NCBI GenBank assembly: GCA_002309855.1
Contig: DBYD01000007.1
Span: 23,550 to 28,617 of the forward strand
DNA from: Bacteroidales bacterium UBA1195
GTDB lineage: Bacteria; Bacteroidota; Bacteroidia; Bacteroidales; WCHB1-69
Reading direction: 5' to 3'
DNA: 5,068 bases
The translations under genes were made by a program, and so were the position numbers. The notes under the pieces were generated by a model. That model was not told where the DNA came from. It did no database searches and saw only the letters and a program-made list of their open reading frames with translations. Shown piece by piece: positions 1 to 5,068 of the stretch (positions are counted from its first letter, which is position 1; each line of letters opens with the position of its first letter).

Positions 1-1
1 C

Positions 2-1111
2 GGCTGCCGCGACAGCGTGCGGTTCGTCCGTGGCAACGCCCTCGAACTGGCCAATACCGCCTACCTGGTTTTCAGGGATATCACCTTTGACGGCCAGTTG
101 TCCGGGGTAAAAATAGACAGCAATCTGACCGATGTGGAGTTCCGCCATTGCCGCATCGTGGCTCCGGTCTCCAACCAGAACATTTACAGTGCAGTCAGTT
201 ATACAGGTGTCCCCAACAGCGAGTACATGCTGGACAATGTCCGCTTTGTGGACAACATCATTGAGGGCGGGGCCCAGAACTTCTACCTCTACTATGCTTG
301 CGGCAGCGGCAGTGCCATGAGCTACAGCCGGGGCGTCACCATCGACAGCAACACCCTGTGCGAGGCCTTCAACTGCGGGCTCCGCACCTACTATTACGCC
401 ATGGTCAGCAGTTTTTCGCACAACAGGGTGACACATGGCAGCGGGGCGATCTCATTCCAGGGCGTAAATTCCCAATCTGGCTCCTGTTGGCGCAAAGTGG
501 AGGGGAACCGTATCCGCATCCAAACCAGCGGCAATGCCTATGGAATGTATTTCATGGATACCTATAGCGAAACCGATCGGGACACGTTCCGTATCTCCAA
601 CAACGAAATCATGGTGAGCGGACAGCGGGCCACTTACGGCATTTCATGCCAGAACACCAGTACGCGGGTATATCTGCTGCATAACACCATATTCACGCAA
701 TCCGCCGCGACGGCCTACGGGTTCACCATCAGTGTCGCCTCGCCAGGCGATTATCCGGTGATTCGCAACAATATCTTGGCAAACAGCGGCAACGACGGCT
801 TCCCCCTGTACATGTCCGACAGTTATCTCGGCATGTATGGCAACATATACAAGTTTGACAGGGACTACAACAACTATTACAGCGACGGGGCCTGGATCGC
901 CTACCTGAACGGAAACATGGCCACCATGGAGGAGGTCCGGAGGGTGGACACCAATTGCGACCACCATTCCTTGTCCGTGGCACCGGATTGGAGGGACAGC
1001 GGCAGTTTGGAAATCAACAACTCCGTCCGTTTCACCTGCCCTGTCTGCTGCGGTGTGGACAGGGACATCAACGGTTTTTTGCGGATCAGAAGGACGGCCA
1101 TGGGCTGCCAC
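2..1111 (+). repeat. Beta-helix module 1 (N-terminally cut by the window edge)
   Basis: First of three homologous protein modules. Rungs in order are VDN-II-EGG, IDSN, SHN, EGN, SNN, LHN, RNN and DYNNYY, spanning about 230-890. A cap follows: DHHSLSVAP at 959-985, then DINGFLR from 1064 and MGCH ending at 1111. Aligned with modules 2 and 3, the first visible residues (DSVRF at 11-25) correspond to NSVLV at 1670-1684, so about 65 residues of this module are missing upstream. The similarity is at protein level; the DNA has largely diverged. Confidence 0.82.
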
Positions 1112-4100
1112 ATGCTCAAACCCGATTCTGCGGATGCCATGCTGGAGGGGTTTGCCGGCATGGAGCGGCTCAACTCTTCCGAATACGCCCCGGTGAAGGT
1201 GATTGTCCGGAACATGGGGCTGGAAGCCATCCGGAAGGCCGTCATCCGTCTGGAGATTGACCGGACACTGGGGCCGGATTTCATCTACCAGCCGGCTGTC
1301 CCGTTGGCGCACCAGCAGGCGGACACCGTTTCCATCGGCAACTACAGGCTGACAGACGGGGTGCATGATTTCACGGCGGTCATAAGCCTGGCCGGCGACA
1401 CCAACCGATTCAACGATTCCATCTTCCACAGCCGCGTCATCTGTGACAAGCCTTTGGCGGGCACTTACGTGATGGGCAATTCCGCCGGTGCGGATTTTTC
1501 CTTTGACGATTTTGACGGCGTTCTGCGGCGGATCAGGGAGTGCGGCGTGTCGGGTGACATCACCATCGCCTTGGAGGATGGCACCTATCACGGTTCCATG
1601 AACCTCTCTAACATAGGAAAGGCCATGGGCAGCCACCGTCTCACCCTGACCTCCCTTTCGGCCAACCGGAACAGCGTATTGGTGGCCGACAGCGGAACGG
1701 TGCTGACCATCGGAAATGACATCCGTGGCTTTACCCTGAAAGACCTGAGCCTGCAGCTCCTTTCCCGGAAAGGCTCCGTGGTGCAGCTCAACTTCGGATG
1801 CAGCGACATAGAGATCCTGCACAACAATCTGTATGGGGACACGGTCGGCAAGGGAAACAGGCTCTCTTACGGTATCCTCACCAATAACGAATATCTTCCA
1901 GGGATCGGCTGCTGCCATGACCTCTGCATTGCCGGGAACCTTATCCGTGGAGGTTATGTGGGCGTGAGTGTCTCCGGGTTGGGAAGCAACAGTGTCTGCA
2001 GGAATGTGATGGTGGACCATAATGAAATCAGCGGACAAAGCTATTCGCCGGTTTCCCTGTATGCGGTGCATCTTGCCAGCTGCAGCCATAACCGGCTTGT
2101 TTCCAGGTTCGCCAATACCGATTCCCTTGCCTTTAGCGGGATGGAGTTGCAATGGGTACAGGCGGACAGTATTGTCGGCAACCTTATTGACATAAGGCAC
2201 CGCCATACCATGTATGCCACCAGAACATACGGCATGTCGCTGAACTATCTTAACCGTTATGGCGGGAGAGCACCTGCACTGATCGCCAACAACTGCATCC
2301 GGATGTATCAGGGCTACGGGGTCAGCTCCACCTCAAACCGGATGCGCTTTTTCCATAACACCGTCCGGGTAAGTGGTGAAGGTGTCATGTGCGGATACAA
2401 ACATTCCGGAGACCCCAAGTGCATGACAGTTTTGCGGGGCAATGTCATTGATGTCATGCAGGCTCCGGCCATTGACCTTACCGGTGATGGCAGTTCTGAA
2501 GTTTGGGGTTTTGTTTCGGACCACAACAACTTCTACAACCATGGTGGGAGCGTTCTGATGAGAATGGTCGGTAAAGGCTATGCCTCCATTTCCGATTTTC
2601 AGAACTATCTGGAAACGGACACCCACAGTGTGAGCGTGGAACCCATCTATGCGGACACCTCTTCCGTGCTGGACCTCCGGAAGGACGGCCGCCAGCTGCT
2701 GCTGCGCACGGATGCGGTGAAGTATGACATCCATGAGAAGGGGCGTGTGCTGCTCACCAACATGGGGGCGAACCAGGCCATGCCGCTCCCAAATGGCGCA
2801 ATGGATGCCGCGCTTTATGATTTCACCGGCACGGCACTGCAAAGCGATGCAAGTGTTCCGGTATGCGTCACATTGCACAACCTCAGTGCGGACACGCTGA
2901 CGGAAGCCACTATCCGGTGGAGCGTCAACGGCGTGCGTCAGGCCGATTTCAAATGGAGGGGCAGATTGGGCTTCGGCGGTTGCGACACTGTCATCATCGG
3001 AAGCCACACCGCAGGGGCCTTCACCCGCAACCGTCTTGTGGCATGGGTGGAGAAGCCGAACCTGTCGGACGATGCCGACCACAGCAACGACACGGCAATC
3101 CTTGACAAATTCGTCTGCGGCGGCACACTTGCGGCTGGCAGCTATACGGTCGGCGGCACAAAGGCCGATTTCGATGACCCGGAGGTTATGAAGGATGCTC
3201 TGTACCATTGTGGGGTCGCCGGGCCTGTGGTGATGAGGCTCCGTTCCGGCAATTATGGGGCGTTGCGCCTCTCCGACACCATTCCGGGCACAAGTGTCAC
3301 AAACATGGTCACCCTACAGGCGGAGGAGGGGGCGCAGGTGGTTTTTGAACCGTTGAAGGATGGGGCCGCGCTACTCTGCATAAATCTTCCGTTCGTCACA
3401 TTCCAGAGCCTCTCTTTCGGGGACAGTGTTAGCGGAACTATCGGTGTGAAACTGGAGAAAAACTGTTCACATCTCACTTTCCGCCACTGTAACATGTACG
3501 CCTGCACCACTTCCACCGACAGGAAATGCAGGTGCTTCACCTTCGGCGAGGAAAATGCCAACAGCAGCAACAGAAAATACAGTCTGGAGAATATCCGTTT
3601 GATGGGCAATAACCTGTCGGGAGGCTACTACAACATTTATCTGGCCTACGCGGCATGCAGTGACAGCAACGACATCCCCTCCGCCATTATCGACAGCAAT
3701 CGTCTGACCTATGCCTATTATGCCGGAATCTACACTGCCTATTACGGGAACTATCCGAGCATCAGCCACAACACCATCGTCAGCCGTTACGGGCTCATCG
3801 GCATTCCAGGATACAGTTCCAACAGCAACACTTATTACGGATTGTATACCAATTACTACAGAGGGATGGACACCATTGACGGCAACAGGCTGTATGTCTG
3901 CAGCCGCGGTACCGGGTGGGGGCTCTACCTGCATTGTGTCAAATACAGTTTGAATACCGGAGATGATTATGACACCGTCCCCACCATAGTCACCAACAAC
4001 GAGGTGCGCGTGAATGACGGAAATGGCAGCGGCAAGAAATACGGGATTTACCTCTCCGGCGGCCATACCCGCGTGGAGCTGCATCACAACAGCGTCCTGG

Positions 4101-4765
4101 TCTCGACCTTCAGCAATGCCTATGCCATGTACTTGTCCACGAACGGTACCGGAACCAGAAGCAATATGAGCCGGAACCTCTTTTGTGCGGATGGTAAAGG
4201 CAGCAGCTATGCGCTTTATATCCAGGACAGTGCCTACGGGCCTGCACTTGGTTTGCGCTCCTGGAACAATCTGGTCTCATCCAAGTATGCGGCCAACGTG
4301 TGCGGGAAGAATTTCGGGCTTGAGGAGTTCGTCCGTTTTACACGGCAGGACAGCCACAGCCTCTCTGTCACGCCGCAGTTTGTCGATACCGCAGTGGGGC
4401 TGGAGCTTGGCAATCCCGTGGAGCTGGCCTGCCCATCCCTCCTTTTGGTGCCGAGGGACATCAACGGTTTTTTCAGGCCTTCCAGTACGACGATAGGCTG
4501 CTATACCTTCATCGATTCCTCACAACTGGATGTTGTTGTGCCGGAACAGGATCCGTTACAGTCTGCGGGCATAAATGTTTATAGCTACGGACGTGATATA
4601 TTCATAATTGGGGCGGCAGGCCGCACAGCCTGGGTGTACAACACGGCCGGGCAGGTCATCTGTAGGGTGGAATGCGGTGACAACCAGCGGCTGGCAATGC
4701 CGGTGCAGGGCGTATATTTTGTCCGTGTGGGCCGTTTTGCGCCGAAAAAGGTGCTGGTTTATTGA
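2..4765 (+). CDS. Large multi-module parallel beta-helix protein with T9SS type A sorting domain (5' partial)
   Basis: The reading frame is open from the left edge and ends at TGA 4763-4765, giving at least 1587 residues (numbered from the codon at 2). The GTG at 17 is internal to a beta-helix strand and is not a believable start; the true start and any signal peptide lie upstream. Order: beta-helix module 1 (residues 1-370), CARDB-like linker (about 394-482), module 2 (487-925), second CARDB-like linker (about 952-1039), module 3 (1046-1501), and a C-terminal sorting domain (about 1523-1587). The beta-helix assignment rests on regularly spaced rungs such as IDSN, SHN, EGN, SNN and LHN. The DYNNYYSDGA...HSLSV...DINGF...GC pattern is common in Bacteroidota beta-helix surface proteins. 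The sorting domain implies Sec export, then T9SS translocation to the cell surface or medium. No catalytic motif of a lyase or glycosidase was recognised, so adhesin, glycan-binding or structural roles are all possible. About 42 cysteines are present, a high number for an exported protein. Confidence 0.93.
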   Translation, partial: GCRDSVRFVRGNALELANTAYLVFRDITFDGQLSGVKIDSNLTDVEFRHCRIVAPVSNQNIYSAVSYTGVPNSEYMLDNVRFVDNIIEGGAQNFYLYYACGSGSAMSYSRGVTIDSNTLCEAFNCGLRTYYYAMVSSFSHNRVTHGSGAISFQGVNSQSGSCWRKVEGNRIRIQTSGNAYGMYFMDTYSETDRDTFRISNNEIMVSGQRATYGISCQNTSTRVYLLHNTIFTQSAATAYGFTISVASPGDYPVIRNNILANSGNDGFPLYMSDSYLGMYGNIYKFDRDYNNYYSDGAWIAYLNGNMATMEEVRRVDTNCDHHSLSVAPDWRDSGSLEINNSVRFTCPVCCGVDRDINGFLRIRRTAMGCHMLKPDSADAMLEGFAGMERLNSSEYAPVKVIVRNMGLEAIRKAVIRLEIDRTLGPDFIYQPAVPLAHQQADTVSIGNYRLTDGVHDFTAVISLAGDTNRFNDSIFHSRVICDKPLAGTYVMGNSAGADFSFDDFDGVLRRIRECGVSGDITIALEDGTYHGSMNLSNIGKAMGSHRLTLTSLSANRNSVLVADSGTVLTIGNDIRGFTLKDLSLQLLSRKGSVVQLNFGCSDIEILHNNLYGDTVGKGNRLSYGILTNNEYLPGIGCCHDLCIAGNLIRGGYVGVSVSGLGSNSVCRNVMVDHNEISGQSYSPVSLYAVHLASCSHNRLVSRFANTDSLAFSGMELQWVQADSIVGNLIDIRHRHTMYATRTYGMSLNYLNRYGGRAPALIANNCIRMYQGYGVSSTSNRMRFFHNTVRVSGEGVMCGYKHSGDPKCMTVLRGNVIDVMQAPAIDLTGDGSSEVWGFVSDHNNFYNHGGSVLMRMVGKGYASISDFQNYLETDTHSVSVEPIYADTSSVLDLRKDGRQLLLRTDAVKYDIHEKGRVLLTNMGANQAMPLPNGAMDAALYDFTGTALQSDASVPVCVTLHNLSADTLTEATIRWSVNGVRQADFKWRGRLGFGGCDTVIIGSHTAGAFTRNRLVAWVEKPNLSDDADHSNDTAILDKFVCGGTLAAGSYTVGGTKADFDDPEVMKDALYHCGVAGPVVMRLRSGNYGALRLSDTIPGTSVTNMVTLQAEEGAQVVFEPLKDGAALLCINLPFVTFQSLSFGDSVSGTIGVKLEKNCSHLTFRHCNMYACTTSTDRKCRCFTFGEENANSSNRKYSLENIRLMGNNLSGGYYNIYLAYAACSDSNDIPSAIIDSNRLTYAYYAGIYTAYYGNYPSISHNTIVSRYGLIGIPGYSSNSNTYYGLYTNYYRGMDTIDGNRLYVCSRGTGWGLYLHCVKYSLNTGDDYDTVPTIVTNNEVRVNDGNGSGKKYGIYLSGGHTRVELHHNSVLVSTFSNAYAMYLSTNGTGTRSNMSRNLFCADGKGSSYALYIQDSAYGPALGLRSWNNLVSSKYAANVCGKNFGLEEFVRFTRQDSHSLSVTPQFVDTAVGLELGNPVELACPSLLLVPRDINGFFRPSSTTIGCYTFIDSSQLDVVVPEQDPLQSAGINVYSYGRDIFIIGAAGRTAWVYNTAGQVICRVECGDNQRLAMPVQGVYFVRVGRFAPKKVLVY
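1181..1447 (+). other. CARDB-like Ig-fold linker domain 1
   Basis: About 89 residues starting EYAPVKVIVRNMG. The pattern is that of CARDB-type bacterial Ig-like domains: a beta strand leading into V-x-V-x-[NH]-x-G, a middle A-V-I-R-L-E-I strand, a turn, then a D-x-N-x-x-N-D-S type ending (here GDTNRFNDSIFHS). It joins beta-helix modules 1 and 2 and probably acts as a spacer or protein-interaction domain. The preceding L-x-P-(x)4-DA-x-L-x-x-F-x-G segment recurs before the second linker, so the linker belongs to the duplicated unit. The CARDB assignment is by pattern only. Confidence 0.6.
1460..2776 (+). repeat. Beta-helix module 2 (complete)
   Basis: Begins with the entry motif GTYVMGNSAGADF and continues to CGVSGDITIALEDGTY; this matches the widespread Bacteroidota pattern G-[TS]-Y-x-[IV]-G-x-x-x-x-DF...GV-x-G-x-[IV]...G-x-Y. 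Eight rungs follow: AGN-LI-RGG, DHN, SHN, VGN, ANN, FHN, RGN and DHNNFYN (about 1919-2540). The cap is DTHSVSVEP from 2618. The DINGF motif of the other two modules is replaced here by a diverged DIHEKGR segment ending NMGANQ. Length is 439 residues, against 456 for module 3. Confidence 0.82.
2855..3118 (+). other. CARDB-like Ig-fold linker domain 2
   Basis: About 88 residues starting VPVCVTLHNLS. It is homologous to the linker at 1181-1447: VCVTLHN aligns with VKVIVRN, ATIRWSVNG with AVIRLEIDR, and the ending DADHSNDTA with GDTNRFNDS. It connects modules 2 and 3. After module 3 the equivalent position is occupied by a short spacer and the sorting domain, so the chain ends after the third module. 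The fold is assigned by pattern only. Confidence 0.6.
3137..4504 (+). repeat. Beta-helix module 3 (complete)
   Basis: Begins GSYTVGGTKADF and continues to CGVAGPVVMRLRSGNY, the same entry motif as module 2. Rungs in order are MGN-NL-SGG, IDSN, SHN, DGN, TNN, HHN, SRN and SWNNLV (about 3590-4280). The cap is DSHSLSVTP from 4349, then DINGFFR from 4457 and IGCY ending at 4504. It resembles module 1 more than module 2: both have a tyrosine-rich stretch after the first rung (NFYLYYAC and YNIYLAYAAC), a DSN second rung and an intact DINGF. Tyrosine is abundant (YAYYAGIYTAYYGNY from about 3710). Confidence 0.85.
4568..4762 (+). other. T9SS type A C-terminal sorting domain (Por secretion tail)
   Basis: The last 65 residues read GINVYSYGRDIFIIG, then TAWVYNTAGQVI, then LAMPVQGVYFVRVG and finally KKVLVY at the stop. 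This is the standard order for the family: a first strand pair, the V-Y-[ND]-x-x-G-[QR] strand-turn, the G-[VI]-Y-x-V-[RK]-V strand and a terminal K-[KR]-[VI]-x-[VI] strand. In Bacteroidota this domain directs a Sec-exported protein through the type IX translocon and is usually removed on surface attachment or release. It shows that the visible C-terminus is the natural one. Confidence 0.9.
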
Positions 4766-4782
4766 TTGTGGGTACGCAATGT

Positions 4783-4812
4783 TGTAGAGACGCAAAATTT
4801 TGCGTCTCTACA
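4783..4812. repeat. Perfect 30-base palindrome, dispersed-repeat or hairpin type
   Basis: The left arm TGTAGAGACGCAAAA is followed directly by its exact reverse complement, so the 30 bases form a perfect palindrome able to fold into a long hairpin. It starts 17 bases after the stop of the beta-helix gene. From memory, GTAGAGACGC...GCGTCTCTAC elements recur between genes in many Bacteroidota (and cyanobacterial) genomes, which suggests a REP- or MITE-like dispersed repeat. It could also stop transcription or protect the 3' end of the upstream mRNA. No T-run follows the right arm, so it is not a classical intrinsic terminator. Confidence 0.85.
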
Positions 4813-4864
4813 GGACGGCGTTAAATTTTAAAAAATGTTGAAAACATTCTTCCTGCGGAGGGGA

Positions 4865-4891
4865 TTTGTATTGGTTTTTTGTGGATATTTG
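4865..4891 (+). promoter_or_regulatory. Possible Bacteroidota-type promoter for the dehydrogenase gene
   Basis: The sequence becomes AT-rich after about 4821. A TTTG at 4865-4868 and GATATTTG at 4884-4891 resemble the Bacteroidota primary-sigma elements TTTG (-33) and TAnnTTTG (-7). The -7 box has one mismatch, and the 15-base spacer is shorter than the usual 19 or so, so this is a weak candidate. A start point near 4898 would give a leader of about 40 bases. Confidence 0.25.
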
Positions 4892-4937
4892 CAAATTATT
4901 TTCAGGTAAAATTATTCATAAACCAAAACCATACAAG

Positions 4938-5068
4938 ATGAAAATATACGTCATAGGAACAGGAACGATGGCCAAGGGTATTGTGAAGGCGTTTGCCGCC
5001 AAGATGCCGGTGGTCATGAAGAGCCGCACCCAGGCCAGCCTTGACAAGGCGATGGGTTCCATTTCAAA
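4938..5068 (+). CDS. 3-hydroxyacyl-CoA (3-hydroxybutyryl-CoA) dehydrogenase-like protein, N-terminus (3' partial)
   Basis: ATG at 4938 opens 43 codons that run off the right edge without a stop. The start MKIYVIGTGTMAKGI is a first Rossmann beta strand followed by the glycine loop G-x-G-x-M-x-x-GI, then KAFA; this is the signature of the NAD-binding domain of the 3-hydroxyacyl-CoA dehydrogenase family (full length usually about 280-320 residues). Family members oxidise or reduce 3-hydroxyacyl-CoA and acetoacetyl-CoA in the cytoplasm, for example in butyrate formation. The second strand ends VVMKSRT, with Ser-Arg where NAD-specific members usually have Asp. No Shine-Dalgarno sequence is present; the A-rich ACCAAAACCATACAAG leader is typical of Bacteroidota and supports this start. 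Other Rossmann dehydrogenases cannot be excluded from so short a fragment. Confidence 0.75.
   Translation, partial: MKIYVIGTGTMAKGIVKAFAAKMPVVMKSRTQASLDKAMGSIS

Noticed and set aside
17..19. GTG as the start codon of the large protein
   Set aside because: The frame is open upstream to the window edge, and the residues before and after it align with the interior of modules 2 and 3. There is no signal peptide after it, which a T9SS cargo requires.
1075..1080. Runs of six T (1075-1080 and 4468-4473) as frameshift sites
   Set aside because: The original frame continues with strong homology after both runs, and no alternative frame carries a meaningful extension.
955..1260. Short forward open frames in other phases (for example 955-1260, 3711-3953, 4185-4496)
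   Set aside because: They lie wholly inside the large gene, have low-complexity or Arg/Gln-rich translations, and show no domain or plausible start context.
644..2206. Long antisense open frame (520 codons), with others at 2333-3208 and 3467-4087
   Set aside because: All are in exact codon register with the sense gene, so their stops would need sense TTA, CTA or TCA codons, which this GC-rich gene seldom uses. The translations show no recognisable domain, while the sense strand has clear repeats and a sorting domain.
2..4504. Pectate-lyase-like or other glycan-cleaving enzyme
   Set aside because: The beta-helix fold is shared with lyases, but no known catalytic motif was recognised, and the CARDB/HSLSV/DINGF architecture suits a non-enzymatic surface protein better.
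4834..4848. Small hairpin AATGTT-GAA-AACATT as an intrinsic terminator
   Set aside because: The stem is only six base pairs, AT-rich, and not followed by a T-run; it is expected by chance in AT-rich intergenic DNA.

Overview
The window looks like a chromosomal fragment from a member of the Bacteroidota, probably Bacteroidales. The main evidence is a C-terminal type IX secretion (T9SS) sorting domain, a beta-helix architecture typical of that phylum, an A-rich leader without a Shine-Dalgarno sequence before the second gene, and GC-rich coding DNA beside an AT-rich gap. The species cannot be fixed from this sequence.

Layout: nearly the whole window (2-4765, + strand) is the 3' part of one very large gene that is open at the left edge. 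It encodes at least 1587 residues of a secreted or surface protein built from three homologous modules. Each module is a parallel beta-helix of eight recognisable Asn-bearing rungs, closed by a D-x-HS-[LV]-SV-x-P cap; in modules 1 and 3 this is followed by a DINGF motif. A CARDB-like Ig-fold linker follows modules 1 and 2. A T9SS type A sorting domain follows module 3. The start codon, signal peptide and about the first 65 residues of module 1 lie outside the window.

A 172-base intergenic gap (4766-4937) follows. It contains a perfect 30-base palindrome of a type dispersed in Bacteroidota genomes, then an AT-rich stretch that probably carries the promoter of the next gene.

At 4938 a second gene begins on the same strand and runs off the right edge. 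Its 43 visible codons are the dinucleotide-binding N-terminus of a 3-hydroxyacyl-CoA (3-hydroxybutyryl-CoA) dehydrogenase-like protein. The two genes have no obvious functional link: one is an envelope or secreted structural protein, the other a cytoplasmic acyl-CoA metabolic enzyme. The gap, with its own hairpin and AT-rich stretch, suggests separate transcription units. No RNA gene, CRISPR array, insertion sequence or clearly new multi-gene system is visible.
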